Shown here piece by piece: positions 7,826-17,364 of a stretch of DNA of 64,000 bases (its first letter is position 1; each line of letters begins with the position of its first letter). The notes below the pieces were generated by a model. That model ran no database searches. It was not told the origin of the DNA and saw only the letters and a list, made by a program, of their open reading frames with translations. Made by a program: the position numbers and the translations under genes. Source of the DNA: Dokdonella immobilis (lineage in GTDB: Bacteria > Pseudomonadota > Gammaproteobacteria > Xanthomonadales > Rhodanobacteraceae); the NCBI RefSeq assembly GCF_900115085.1, contig NZ_FOVF01000021.1, positions 1 through 64,000 on the forward strand, read 5' to 3'.

Positions 7826-9607
7826 ATGGCAAGTTCGCTGGAATCCTTGAACCGTTGGGTCGAGGAAGTGGCCGGTCTGACCCAACCCGCCGAAATCCAC
7901 TGGTGCAACGGTTCCGACGGCGAAAGCCGCCTGCTCAAGGAGCACATGCTGGCCCGCGGCGACCTCCTCGAACTGAACCAGGAGACCCACCCGGGCTGCA
8001 CCCTGCACCGTTCCAGTCCGACCGACGTCGCCCGCGTCGAGCACCTGACCTTCATCTGCACGCGCGAGCGCGAAGACGCCGGCCCGAACAACCCGTGGAT
8101 GGATCCGGCCGAAGCACATGCCAAGGTCGACGCCCTGTTCGCCGGGGCGATGCGTGGACGCACGATGTACGTGGTGCCCTACTGCATGGGCCCGATCGAC
8201 TCGCCATTGTCGCGCTGCGGCGTCGAAATCACCGATTCGCCATACGTCGTCGCCAACATGCGCATCATGACCCGGATGGGCGCGCCGGCGCTGAGCCGCA
8301 TCGAGCGCGAGGGCCGCTTCGTCAAGGGCCTGCATTCGACCGGAGAACTCAATCCGGACAAGCGCTTCATCATGCATTTCCCCGAGGAGCTGACGATCAA
8401 GTCGATCGGCTCGGGCTACGGCGGCAATGCCTTGCTCGGCAAGAAGTGCCACGCCCTGCGCATCGGCTCCTGGCAGGCGCGCAGCGAAGGCTGGCTGGCC
8501 GAGCACATGCTGATCGTCGGCATCGAGAATCCCGAGGGCGAGACCCACTACATCGCCGCGGCGTTCCCGTCGGCCTGCGGCAAAACCAACCTGGCCATGC
8601 TGATTCCGCCCGAGAGCTACCGCAAGGCGGGCTGGAAGGTGTGGACAGTCGGCGACGACATCTGCTGGATGACGCCCGGCGAAGACGGCCGGCTCTGGGC
8701 GATCAATCCCGAGGCGGGCTTCTTCGGCGTCGCCCCGGGCACCGACCGCACGACCAACCCGAATGCCCTGACCACGATCCAGCGCGACACGATCTATACC
8801 AACGTCGCCGTGACTTCCGACAACCAGCCGTGGTGGGAAGGCCTGCGCGAAGGCACGCCAGTGAAGGACTGGCAGGGTCGCGACCATGATCCGGCCAATG
8901 GACCGGCCGCGCATCCGAATTCACGTTTCACGGTGTCGGCCAGTCAATGCCCGAGCTGGACGCCGATGGCCGAGGCGCCGCAGGGCGTGCCGATCAGCGC
9001 GATCATCTTCGGTGGTCGCCGGCCCTCGCTGATTCCGCTCGTTTTCGAAGCCCGCGACTGGAGCCACGGCGTACTCGTCGGTGCGGCCATGGGCTCGGAA
9101 ACCACGGCCGCGGCGACCGGCGCGGTCGGCGTGCTGCGCCGCGACTCGATGGCCATGAAACCGTTCTGCGGCTACAACTTCGCCGACTACTTCGCGCATT
9201 GGCTTTCATTCGACAAGCCTGGCGCAAAGCTGCCGAAGATCTTCCATGTCAACTGGTTCCGCAAGGGCGCCGACGGCAGGTTCCTGTGGCCCGGCTTCGG
9301 TGAAAACCTGCGCGTGCTGGAGTGGATCATCGGGCGATGCGAGGGCCGCACTGGCGCCCTCGAAACGCCGATCGGCCTGGTTCCGGATTCGACCGACATC
9401 CACCTCGACGATCTCGGCCTCGGCCCTTCCGCCATCCGCGAACTGCTCGAGATCGACGCCGCCGGCTGGCGCCGCGAAGTCGACGCGATCGGCAGCTATC
9501 TGGACAGCTTTGGCGCGCGCCTGCCCGACCGCCTGAAGCAGGAGCAGCAGCGCATCGCCACCGCGCTGGCGCAGTCGCGCCCGGTCGCACAGGCAGCCAG
9601 CGCTTGA
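7826..9607 (+). CDS. pckG: Phosphoenolpyruvate carboxykinase (GTP)
   Basis: 593 residues, normal for the GTP-dependent class, which converts oxaloacetate and GTP to PEP, CO2 and GDP for gluconeogenesis. The P-loop FPSACGKTNLAM (around residue 248) contains the reactive Cys typical of this class. The substrate-site region SIGSGYGGNALLGKKC, the kinase-2-like VGDDICWM and INPEAGFFGVAPGT are all intact. AAGGA precedes ATG 7826. In this lineage it would replace the ATP-type enzyme. Confidence 0.97.
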   Translation: MASSLESLNRWVEEVAGLTQPAEIHWCNGSDGESRLLKEHMLARGDLLELNQETHPGCTLHRSSPTDVARVEHLTFICTREREDAGPNNPWMDPAEAHAKVDALFAGAMRGRTMYVVPYCMGPIDSPLSRCGVEITDSPYVVANMRIMTRMGAPALSRIEREGRFVKGLHSTGELNPDKRFIMHFPEELTIKSIGSGYGGNALLGKKCHALRIGSWQARSEGWLAEHMLIVGIENPEGETHYIAAAFPSACGKTNLAMLIPPESYRKAGWKVWTVGDDICWMTPGEDGRLWAINPEAGFFGVAPGTDRTTNPNALTTIQRDTIYTNVAVTSDNQPWWEGLREGTPVKDWQGRDHDPANGPAAHPNSRFTVSASQCPSWTPMAEAPQGVPISAIIFGGRRPSLIPLVFEARDWSHGVLVGAAMGSETTAAATGAVGVLRRDSMAMKPFCGYNFADYFAHWLSFDKPGAKLPKIFHVNWFRKGADGRFLWPGFGENLRVLEWIIGRCEGRTGALETPIGLVPDSTDIHLDDLGLGPSAIRELLEIDAAGWRREVDAIGSYLDSFGARLPDRLKQEQQRIATALAQSRPVAQAASA

Positions 9608-9749
9608 GCGTGCGGTGCCGGCGGCTGCAATCGCGGCCGCATGGCCCGGATCGCGGCATCCGGTTCGCCCCGGCGCAGGCCGGGTCCGACCTGCCCTGCA
9701 TGGGTCGCCTTTAAACCTCTCGCTGCCGACCGGCATCCAAGCTGGCACT

Positions 9750-10334
9750 ATGAGCACAGCCTGCCTTGCCATGCCCTTGCCGATGATCGACGCACCACGG
9801 ACCGAGACCGAGGATAGCGAACTGGTCCGGCGCGCCGCGGCGGGCGACGTGGGTGCGTTCGAGCACCTGTACCGGCGCCATGCCGGGCGCGTGCACGGCG
9901 CCGTCTGGCGTCTGTCGGGAATGAATGCGGCGCGTGCCGAGGAACTGACCCAGGAGGCCTTCGTCCGGGCCTGGCAGAAGCTGTCGAGTTTCCGTTTCGA
10001 GAGCGCCTTCACGACCTGGTTGCACCGGCTCGCGGTCAACGTCGCCCTGATGGACCTGCGTCGCCACGATCCGGAGGAAGCGGCCGACGACGCGACGCTG
10101 GAGGCGGCCAGTGAACCGGACCGCCCCTTCTGTGCCGGCGAACGGGCCGACCTCGAGCGCGCTGTCGCCAGCCTGCCGCCGCGCGCGCGCGCAGTGCTCG
10201 TGCTGCACGACATCGAAGGCTGGAAGCACGAGGAAATCGGCCGCGAACTCGGCATGGCGGTCGGTTCGTCGAAGGCGCAATTGCATCGGGCCCGCGGATT
10301 GCTCCGACGGTTCCTGGGAGAACAACATGACTGA
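9750..10334 (+). CDS. ECF-type RNA polymerase sigma factor (pair 1)
   Basis: 194 residues with region 2 (AFEHLYRRHAGRVHGAVWRL, AEELTQEAFVRAWQKLSSFR) and region 4 (LPPRARAVLVLHDIEGWKHE, EIGRELGMAVGSSKAQLHRA). ATG 9750 is used; ATG 9771 or 9783 are alternatives as no strong ribosome site is visible. The stop overlaps the next gene by 8 bp (ATGACTGA), so sigma and its membrane partner are made together. The operon continues into a DUF4097 protein, which points to cell-envelope control. Confidence 0.92.
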   Translation: MSTACLAMPLPMIDAPRTETEDSELVRRAAAGDVGAFEHLYRRHAGRVHGAVWRLSGMNAARAEELTQEAFVRAWQKLSSFRFESAFTTWLHRLAVNVALMDLRRHDPEEAADDATLEAASEPDRPFCAGERADLERAVASLPPRARAVLVLHDIEGWKHEEIGRELGMAVGSSKAQLHRARGLLRRFLGEQHD

Positions 10335-10797
10335 CTTCGAACTGCGCCGCGAACTGCGCGAGTTGCGCGTGTCGCGTGAACCGCAGCGCGACCTCTGGCC
10401 GCAGATCGCGCACCGCCTCAACGCCGGATCCGAACAGCCGGCCGCCCCCGCGCGGCGACGCGCCTGGCTGCCACTGGCGCTGGCCGCCGGCATCACCGTG
10501 GCCCTCAGCGCCGGCCTGTTCTCGCTGGTCCAGCACCACCAGGCGGCCGTCGACGATACGGCCATGGCCAGCCTTCAAGACGGCCCTTCGGTGCGCGAAC
10601 AGATCGAGCGGGCACGCGAACTCGCCAGCAGCGGCGATCCGCGCCTTGCCGGCGCCGAGGTGGTCATCGATTCGGCCAACGAAGAACTCGAACAGGCCCT
10701 GCAGCAGCGACCCGATGCGGTCTTCCTGGTTGGCCTGATCAACCGCACACACGCGCAGCGGCGCAAGCTTGCCCGCCTCGGCATCAATGCCGGATAA
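10327..10797 (+). CDS. Probable anti-sigma factor, single membrane span (pair 1)
   Basis: 156 residues: a cytoplasmic N-terminal segment (FELRRELRELRVSREPQRDL), one transmembrane helix at about residues 46-66 (WLPLALAAGITVALSAGLF) and a charged periplasmic part with helices. It lacks a recognisable zinc-finger motif. The role is inferred from its overlap with the ECF gene and its topology. ATG 10327 sits within that overlap. Confidence 0.75.
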   Translation: MTDFELRRELRELRVSREPQRDLWPQIAHRLNAGSEQPAAPARRRAWLPLALAAGITVALSAGLFSLVQHHQAAVDDTAMASLQDGPSVREQIERARELASSGDPRLAGAEVVIDSANEELEQALQQRPDAVFLVGLINRTHAQRRKLARLGINAG

Positions 10798-10806
10798 GGA
10801 TCCACG

Positions 10807-11715
10807 ATGAAACTCGACAAGACCCCCACCCTGCTGTCCTTCGCGCTGCTGCTGGGCAGCGTGCCGGCCTTCGCCGGCACTCCGATCAACGAGAGCCGCA
10901 CGGTCGATGCCACGGCACGCATCGACATCAGCAACGTGCGCGGCTCGGTCACGGTCAGCGCCTGGGACCAGGACAAGGTCGAGATCACCGGCACGCTCGG
11001 CAGCGGCAGCAAGGGACTCAGCGTGACCGGCGGCGGATCGCGGCTCGACATCAAGGTCGAGGGCCCGGAAAAATCGGGCTGGTTCGACTGGGGTTCGAGT
11101 TCGCGCATGGAGGACTCGATCCTCGACATCCGCGTGCCGCGCGGGGCCGAACTGACCGTCGAGACCGTCAGCGCCGAGATCTCGGTCACCGGAACCGGTG
11201 GGCCTCGCCTCGACGTCAGCAGCGTCAGCGGCAAGATCCGGCTCGACAGCGTCGCCGAGGAGCTCGAGGTGGGCAGCATCTCGGGCACGATCGAACTGGC
11301 TGGCGCCGGCAAGCGCGCGCACGTCGATACCGTATCGGGTGACATCGAGGTGCGCGCGAACCGCGAGCGCATGAAGCTCGAAACGGTCTCCGGCAACATC
11401 AGCGCCACCTCCGATGGCTATCGTGAATTTTCCGGAAGCTCGGTGTCGGGCGATATCCTCCTGCGCGGCAAGCCGGTGACGGACGCGCGCCTCGACGCCG
11501 AAACCATGAGCGGCGATGTCGGCGTCGACCTGCCGGCAGACGTGTCCGCGCGCATCGAGGCGGAGACCTTCAGCGGCCGCATCCGCAGCGACTTCGGCAC
11601 GGTCGAGGAACCCGAGCACGGACCCGGACGTTCACTCGATGCAACCGTCGGCGACGGCAATGCCCGGGTCAATATCGAGACCTTCAGCGGCGACATCACG
11701 ATCCGCCACGACTGA
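10807..11715 (+). CDS. Secreted DUF4097 beta-strand-repeat protein
   Basis: 302 residues with an N-terminal signal peptide (cleavage near PAFA-GT, residue 23). The rest consists of short beta-strand repeats of the type 'VETVSGDIEV', 'VSSVSGKIRL', 'AETMSGDVGV', 'ETFSGDITI', giving an elongated beta-helix-like fold annotated as DUF4097. It is the third gene of the ECF/anti-sigma operon, 9 bp after the anti-sigma stop. The function is unknown; an envelope role is inferred from export and context. Confidence 0.85.
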   Translation: MKLDKTPTLLSFALLLGSVPAFAGTPINESRTVDATARIDISNVRGSVTVSAWDQDKVEITGTLGSGSKGLSVTGGGSRLDIKVEGPEKSGWFDWGSSSRMEDSILDIRVPRGAELTVETVSAEISVTGTGGPRLDVSSVSGKIRLDSVAEELEVGSISGTIELAGAGKRAHVDTVSGDIEVRANRERMKLETVSGNISATSDGYREFSGSSVSGDILLRGKPVTDARLDAETMSGDVGVDLPADVSARIEAETFSGRIRSDFGTVEEPEHGPGRSLDATVGDGNARVNIETFSGDITIRHD

Positions 11716-11768
11716 GCGGCGCCAGCTGCGCGGCAAACCGGCGGCCTGAAGCGAACGCCGGGCTCGCG

Positions 11769-11774
11769 TACAAT
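11769..11774 (+). promoter_or_regulatory. Candidate -10 element for prfC
   Basis: TACAAT lies 54 bp before the prfC start. The -35 position (11746-11751, CTGAAG) is a poor match, so this is only a tentative promoter. Confidence 0.4.
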
Positions 11775-11827
11775 GCGCGCCCCGCACGCCACCGAATTCG
11801 TCGGTCGCGGCAGTTCCAGGCTATCGC

Positions 11828-13429
11828 ATGAGCAATCCAGTCAGCGAAATGCGCCGGCGGCGCACCTTCGCGATCATCTCCCATCCCGATGCGGGCAAGA
11901 CCACCCTGACCGAAAAGCTGCTGCTGTTCGGCGGAGCGATCCAGATGGCCGGTTCGGTCAAGTCGCGCAAGGCCGCCCGCCACGCGACCTCGGACTGGAT
12001 GGCCCTGGAGAAGGAACGCGGCATCTCGGTGACCAGCTCGGTCATGCAGTTCCCGTACTCGGGCAAGGTCGTCAACCTGCTCGATACGCCGGGCCATGCC
12101 GACTTCTCGGAAGACACCTACCGCGTGCTGACCGCGGTCGACTCGGCGCTGATGGTGATCGACTGCGCCAAGGGCGTCGAGGAGCGCACGATCAAGCTGA
12201 TGGAGGTCTGCCGCCTGCGCGACACGCCGATCATGACCTTCATCAACAAGCTCGACCGCGAAGGCCGTGCGCCGATCGAACTGCTCGACGAGGTCGAATC
12301 CGTGCTCGGCATCGCCTGCACGCCGATCACCTGGCCGATCGGCATGGGTTCGCGCCTGAAGGGCGTCTATCACCTGCTGCTCGACGAGGTGCACATCTTC
12401 GAGCCCGGAAAGAACTTCACGCGCCAGGATTCGACGATCTTCAAGGGACTGGACGATCCGGCCCTGCGCGCGCGCATCGGCGACGAAGCCTGGCGCGAGC
12501 TCAACGACGAGCTCGAACTCGTGCGCGGCGCCTCGCATGCGTTCTCGCAGGAGGAATATCTGGCCGGCCAGCTGACCCCGGTGTTCTTCGGGTCCGCCGT
12601 CAACAACTTCGGCGTGCAGCTGCTGCTCGACTTCTTCGTCGAACATGCGCCACCACCGAAGTCGCACGCGACGACGACGCGCACGGTCAGCGCCGACGAG
12701 CCGCGCATGAGCGGGTTCGTGTTCAAGATCCAGGCCAACATGGACCCGATGCATCGTGACCGGGTCGCCTTCATGCGCATCTGCTCGGGCACCTTCAACG
12801 GCGGCATGAAGGCCCTGCACGCGCGCACCGGCAAGGAAATGAAACTGGCCAACGCGCTGAGTTTCATGGCCTCGGATCGCGAAATCGTCGACCAGGCCTT
12901 CGCCGGCGACGTGATCGGCATCCACAACCACGGCACGATCTCGATCGGCGATACCTTCTCCGAGGGCGAGCTGCTGAGCTTCACCGGCATCCCGAATTTC
13001 GCGCCCGAACTGTTCCGCCGTGCGCGCCTGAAGGACCCGCTGAAGATGAAACAGCTGCAGAAGGGCCTGGCGCAGCTCTCCGAGGAAGGTGCGACCCAGT
13101 TCTTCCGTCCGCTGATGTCGAATGATCTGATCCTTGGCGCGGTCGGCGTGCTGCAGTTCGACGTGGTCGCCTATCGCCTGAAGGACGAATACGGGGTCGA
13201 GTGCGCGTTCGAGAACGTCGGCGTGGTCACCGCGCGCTGGGTGCACTGCGCGAATGCGAAGAAGCTCGAGGAGTTCCGCGAGAAGGCCGCGCAAAACCTG
13301 GCCATCGACGCCGCCGGCGAACTGGTCTACCTCGCGCCATCGCGGGTCAACCTGCAACTGACCGAGGAGCGCTGGCCCGACGTGCGATTCGCGGCGACCC
13401 GCGAACATGCCAGCGCGGTGCATGTCTGA
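11828..13429 (+). CDS. prfC: Peptide chain release factor 3
   Basis: A 533-residue GTPase that recycles RF1 and RF2 from the ribosome after termination. The G1 motif [16 protein letters not shown], switch/G3 [15 protein letters not shown]4 INKLDREG and the RF3-specific [14 protein letters not shown] stretch are intact. The C-terminal RF3 domain follows ([20 protein letters not shown]). The length is the family norm. It ends directly before a strong intrinsic terminator. Confidence 0.97.
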   Translation: MSNPVSEMRRRRTFAIISHPDAGKTTLTEKLLLFGGAIQMAGSVKSRKAARHATSDWMALEKERGISVTSSVMQFPYSGKVVNLLDTPGHADFSEDTYRVLTAVDSALMVIDCAKGVEERTIKLMEVCRLRDTPIMTFINKLDREGRAPIELLDEVESVLGIACTPITWPIGMGSRLKGVYHLLLDEVHIFEPGKNFTRQDSTIFKGLDDPALRARIGDEAWRELNDELELVRGASHAFSQEEYLAGQLTPVFFGSAVNNFGVQLLLDFFVEHAPPPKSHATTTRTVSADEPRMSGFVFKIQANMDPMHRDRVAFMRICSGTFNGGMKALHARTGKEMKLANALSFMASDREIVDQAFAGDVIGIHNHGTISIGDTFSEGELLSFTGIPNFAPELFRRARLKDPLKMKQLQKGLAQLSEEGATQFFRPLMSNDLILGAVGVLQFDVVAYRLKDEYGVECAFENVGVVTARWVHCANAKKLEEFREKAAQNLAIDAAGELVYLAPSRVNLQLTEERWPDVRFAATREHASAVHV

Positions 13430-13433
13430 AAGG

Positions 13434-13462
13434 AAAAACGCCCGGCTGACCCGGGCGTTTTT
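13434..13462. terminator. Bidirectional intrinsic terminator
   Basis: A perfect 12 bp stem, AAAAACGCCCGG (13434-13445) and CCGGGCGTTTTT (13451-13462), with loop CTGAC. The A-run and T-run make it work on either strand. It separates prfC (ends 13429) from the convergent anti-sigma gene (ends 13489). Confidence 0.9.
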
Positions 13463-13488
13463 CCTGTTCCTCGCGGACGGGCGGGAAT

Positions 13489-14028
13489 CTAGCCGCCGTT
13501 GAAATCCGACTGGAATACACCATCCGCAGCGGCCTGGGCCACGCGATCGTCGTTCATGCTGAAGATGCGATCCTGACTCGTGAAGATGCGATCCGGCCGA
13601 GCCGCGGCCTGCATCGTGATCGAAGAACCGGCATCGGCCGGGGAGTCGAGCCGCATCTGCCAGAAAACCGCACCGACGACCAGCGACAGGCAGGCCGCCA
13701 GCCCGACCCAGCGCAACGGCCGTGCATGCCGGCGACTCGCATTGCCCAGGCGCTGCGCGCGCCCGTGGCGGGCATGCGCAAGCCCCTGGCGTTCGGACAC
13801 GGCCGTCGCCAGTGCGGCCGATTCGGGTGCGAGCTCACGCAACAGGCGCACGAGGTCGGTCTGCAGTGGCGAGCGCGAAAGTCGCGCCGCAACTTCATTG
13901 CGGCGGTCGCCCTTGAGCGTACCCGCGGAAGCGGCGACCAGGGTTTCGGCATCGAGGAGGCCAGCGGGCCCGGAAGCCGATTCCACAAGCATGCGGCGGT
14001 ACAGGGTGGACAGCTTTTGCTCAGTCAT
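13489..14028 (-). CDS. Probable anti-sigma factor, single membrane span (pair 2)
   Basis: 179 residues. A cytoplasmic part rich in helices (TEQKLSTLYRRMLVESAS and onward) is followed by one membrane helix (WVGLAACLSLVVGAVFW, about residues 105-122) and a short outer tail. ATG 14028 overlaps the sigma stop as ATGACTGA, the same 8 bp junction seen in pair 1; an in-frame ATG at 14037 is possible. The assignment rests on topology and neighbourhood. Confidence 0.7.
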   Translation of the reverse strand: MTEQKLSTLYRRMLVESASGPAGLLDAETLVAASAGTLKGDRRNEVAARLSRSPLQTDLVRLLRELAPESAALATAVSERQGLAHARHGRAQRLGNASRRHARPLRWVGLAACLSLVVGAVFWQMRLDSPADAGSSITMQAAARPDRIFTSQDRIFSMNDDRVAQAAADGVFQSDFNGG

Positions 14029-14608
14029 CGAATTCACCGTATCCCAATTCCCGCAGCCTCGATTTCAGGCCATCGAGCCCGCGAGTGACCAGTTTTCTCG
14101 CCGCCTCGGTCGAGGTTCCGACCACGTCGGCGATTTCCTGCAGGGAAAAGCCCTGCAGGTGAAGGGTGATTGGCAGGCGCCGGCGCTCGGGAATCTCCGC
14201 CAGGCAGCGCTGCAGACCCGTCATGCGCTCGTCATCCGTGGCCGACTGCTCGGGAGAGACACCGGGTTCGGCCCATTGGCCGGTTTCGCCGTCATCCTCG
14301 GGCAATGGCTCCGCGGCCCGGACTTCGGCCCTGCGCAGCGCATCGATCACGGTGGTCGCAACCACCCTTTGCACATAAGACGCATGAAAGGCCCCGGAGC
14401 GGTCACGCGCGATCGCCTTCCACAGGCGAATGCGCACCTCCTGCTCGACGTCCGCCGGATCAATCCCATGCCGATCAAGGCGATAGCTGCGCATCAGCAC
14501 GCCCAGGCGGGCTCCGAAATCGCGCAGGACCTGCTCGAGACGGGCGTCTACGGATTCGGATTCTTGGCTCATCGGGTGGCTGGTCTCGGCGGGGCCGCTA
14601 TGCTCCAC
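14021..14608 (-). CDS. ECF-type RNA polymerase sigma factor (pair 2)
   Basis: 195 residues (183 if ATG 14572 is used). Region 2 reads DPADVEQEVRIRLWKAIARD, and region 4 reads LPITLHLQGFSLQEIADVVG followed by TSTEAARKLVTRGLDGLKSR. The linker is acidic. It is the first gene of a two-gene leftward unit with the membrane protein above. No target genes are adjacent. Confidence 0.88.
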   Translation of the reverse strand: MEHSGPAETSHPMSQESESVDARLEQVLRDFGARLGVLMRSYRLDRHGIDPADVEQEVRIRLWKAIARDRSGAFHASYVQRVVATTVIDALRRAEVRAAEPLPEDDGETGQWAEPGVSPEQSATDDERMTGLQRCLAEIPERRRLPITLHLQGFSLQEIADVVGTSTEAARKLVTRGLDGLKSRLRELGYGEFDD

Positions 14609-14704
14609 GACCCGGCCCGGTATCGCAACGTGCCGCGCGCGCGCGATGCCTCAGCGGTACCCGGAAGATCGGTCTGCCCTGGGCCGGCGCGGCCGTCGGC
14701 GCCC

Positions 14705-16660
14705 TCAGCCGGACTGATGCAGCATCGGCGGCAATGGACAGTGCAGGGCGGCACAGACCGTACGCAGCAATTCCGCCTCCTCGACGCTGACCACGCCATC
14801 GGCGCTGATCGCATGGGTCAGACCGCGGACCACGAGTTCCTTGCCGGCGGGCGCCAGCAGGTCGAGTCGCGGCAGGGCGCGATCGAGAGCCAGGGCCCAG
14901 TCCTGCGGCGGCGCATAGGACGGTCTTGCCGCGGGCAGCACCTCGTTGAGTCCGAGCACGTAGGCCCGACGCGCACTTTCGGCGTCGTCGTGCCCATATT
15001 CGGCGACTACCGAGAACAGGTCGCGCAGTTCGGCCGCGGTCTCGGTCAGGCGAATCCGGCCCATGACCCGGGTCGCCGAAGGATTGAGGGCATCGATGAC
15101 CTGGATGCCGACCAGCTTGGCGAGGCAGTACTCCTGCAGGCTGACCTTGCCGTCGGCCTTGATCAGCTGTTTGAGCACGATGACGAAGACCTGCAGCTTC
15201 GGCCGCGGATGCCGGCGCAGGGCAGGAAAGGCCATCGCGGCCAGTGGCAGGCGCTGCATTGGATGCAGCACCTCGGTCTGCGCGGCCAGCGCTTCGACCT
15301 CGGCTGCGGTTCCGGCATCGTAGTACTGCCCGATCAGGTCCAGTTGCTGGCGGCGCACGCTGTCGTCGGCATTCAGGAGGAGTGCGAATACGACCGAAAC
15401 CGACTGCTCTCGTCCGTGGGCGGCCGCGCTGAGGGCCGCCGGGATGGCCTGGTTCAGGGTCGCCGCCGCCTGATAATCACCGGTGTCGGGATGGCCGACC
15501 TGCTCGGCCACCGCCGTGGCCGACAGGCGCATTTCCCCGGACGCTGCCGGAAGCACGCCCGCGCGGGACTCCGGCGCATGCTTCGACGAGCGCCGCGCCG
15601 GCGCGAAGCCGGCCAGCGAAACCTGCGGATCATCGCTGTCCCCAACGCGTCGCGGCTGCGTCCAGTCAGCGGCGATCTCGACGAACTCGGCCGGATCGAA
15701 GCGCGGTTGCAGGCGCTTGATGCGGTCGACCAGGGGTGGATGCGTGGCGAACAGGGCCGAATAGCCGACACCGTCTCCAAACAGCATATGGGCGACTTCC
15801 TCGCCATCGTGGCTGGCGAGTTTCGAGCCTTCGGCGAGTCCGCCGATCTTCTTCAGCGCTCCGGCGATGCCTTCGGTCTGGCGCGTGAACTGCACGGCCG
15901 AAGCGTCGGCCAGGTACTCGCGCTGGCGCGATATCGAGGCCTTGATGATGCGCGCGAAGAACACGCCGATGTAGCCGACCACGAGCAGGGCGATGCCGAG
16001 CACGACGATGCCGCCGCTGTCGCGGCTGCGCGAGCGCCCGGAGACTTCGGCGATCTTGCGCCCGACGATGGCCAGCACGAGGATGCCGAAGGCGACGCCG
16101 ACGAGGCGGATGTTGAGCCGCATGTCGCCGTTCAGGACGTGGCTGAACTCATGCGCGATGACGCCCTGCAGTTCGTCGCGGGTGAGCTTGTCGAGACAGC
16201 CGCGCGTGACGGTGAGCGCGGCGTCGGCCGGGGTATAGCCGGACGCGAAGGCGTTGATCGCGACTTCGTCCTCGAGCACGAAGATCTCCGGGACCGGGAC
16301 GCCGGAGGCGATCGCGATCTCCTCGATCACGTTGCGCAGGCGACGGTAGGCGAAATCGGTCGTGTCGGCCGGCACCGGCGTCGCGCCGAGCTGCAGGGCG
16401 ACCGCGCTGCCACCCGCGCGCAAGGTCGAGATGCGGTACAGGGTGGCCAGCCCGATGACCGCAATCACACTGAGCGTGCTGGCCACGAGCGCGCCGGAAT
16501 TGACGCCGACCGCTCCGCGTCGCCCTTCACGGCCGATGCCGAACGCGATCATGACGACAGCGTCGACGGCGACCACGATGCAGATCACGGCGATCGTGAA
16601 CAGCACGATCATGCGCCGTGTCTGCTTGCGCGCGACTTCCTGGTGGGCGAAGAAGTTCAA
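14705..16660 (-). CDS. M48 family zinc metallopeptidase (HtpX-like, long form)
   Basis: 651 residues. Membrane helices lie at about 18-42, 58-75, 184-202 and 218-236. The zinc site HEFSH (170-174) has its third ligand at Glu248 in SRQREYLADASA. This is the HtpX/Ste24-type integral-membrane protease core. An unusually long C-terminal part of about 320 residues follows with no recognised catalytic motif. The gene is 67 bp downstream of lemA, a common LemA-M48 pairing, which suggests membrane-protein or envelope quality control. Confidence 0.9.
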   Translation of the reverse strand: MNFFAHQEVARKQTRRMIVLFTIAVICIVVAVDAVVMIAFGIGREGRRGAVGVNSGALVASTLSVIAVIGLATLYRISTLRAGGSAVALQLGATPVPADTTDFAYRRLRNVIEEIAIASGVPVPEIFVLEDEVAINAFASGYTPADAALTVTRGCLDKLTRDELQGVIAHEFSHVLNGDMRLNIRLVGVAFGILVLAIVGRKIAEVSGRSRSRDSGGIVVLGIALLVVGYIGVFFARIIKASISRQREYLADASAVQFTRQTEGIAGALKKIGGLAEGSKLASHDGEEVAHMLFGDGVGYSALFATHPPLVDRIKRLQPRFDPAEFVEIAADWTQPRRVGDSDDPQVSLAGFAPARRSSKHAPESRAGVLPAASGEMRLSATAVAEQVGHPDTGDYQAAATLNQAIPAALSAAAHGREQSVSVVFALLLNADDSVRRQQLDLIGQYYDAGTAAEVEALAAQTEVLHPMQRLPLAAMAFPALRRHPRPKLQVFVIVLKQLIKADGKVSLQEYCLAKLVGIQVIDALNPSATRVMGRIRLTETAAELRDLFSVVAEYGHDDAESARRAYVLGLNEVLPAARPSYAPPQDWALALDRALPRLDLLAPAGKELVVRGLTHAISADGVVSVEEAELLRTVCAALHCPLPPMLHQSG

Positions 16661-16727
16661 CGCCGTGGCCTCGGGTGCGGACGGCCAGGATCGCCTGCCT
16701 CGAGCGACAGGCGATCCGGCACGACGA

Positions 16728-17315
16728 TCAGGTAAACGAAACCTTCACGGCCTCGCGCTTCTCGGGCGCCTCGATCTCGAGCAGTTGCGCCGGCTGGAAG
16801 CTGAACATGTTGGCCACGATCGAGCTCGGAAACACTTCACGCGCGTTGTTGTAGCCCATGACCGAGTCGTTGTAGGCCTGGCGGGCGAACGCGACCTTGT
16901 TTTCGGTCGACGTCAGTTCCTCGCTGAGCTGCATCATGTTCTGGTTGGCCTTCAGGTCCGGATAGGCCTCGGACAGGGCGAACAGGCGTCCTAGAGTCTG
17001 GGTCAGCGCGTTCTCGGCGCCGGAAAGCTGCTGCATGGCCTGCGGGTCGCCCGGATTGGCCTTGGCCGCGGACAGTCCGGAGACCGCCGAGTTGCGCGCC
17101 TGGATGACCGCCTCGAGCGTCTCGCGCTCGTGCTTCATGTAGCCCTTGGCGGTCTCGACGAGATTGGGGATCAGGTCGTAGCGACGGGTCAGCTGGACGT
17201 CGATCTGGGCAAACGCATTCTTGTAGGCGTTGCGCGAGGTGACCAGGCCGTTGTAGACACTGATCGCGTAGAAGGCGAACGCGACGATGATCGCAAGCAG
17301 TATCAGGGAACTCAT
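16728..17315 (-). CDS. lemA: LemA family membrane protein
   Basis: 195 residues. An N-terminal membrane helix (SLILLAIIVAFAFYAISVYN) is followed by the LemA helical domain with the signature NAYKNAFAQIDVQLTRRYDL and LIPNLVETAKGYMKHERETL. Two adjacent ATGs occur; 17315 has the better spacing to GGAGAGG, and 17318 would add one Met. It forms an operon with the M48 peptidase and is divergent from the serine hydrolase, with a gap under 50 bp. Confidence 0.92.
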   Translation of the reverse strand: MSSLILLAIIVAFAFYAISVYNGLVTSRNAYKNAFAQIDVQLTRRYDLIPNLVETAKGYMKHERETLEAVIQARNSAVSGLSAAKANPGDPQAMQQLSGAENALTQTLGRLFALSEAYPDLKANQNMMQLSEELTSTENKVAFARQAYNDSVMGYNNAREVFPSSIVANMFSFQPAQLLEIEAPEKREAVKVSFT

Positions 17316-17364
17316 CATTTCCTCTCCACGGATGCGTGTTTCAACGTATGATTTCGAGCATAGC

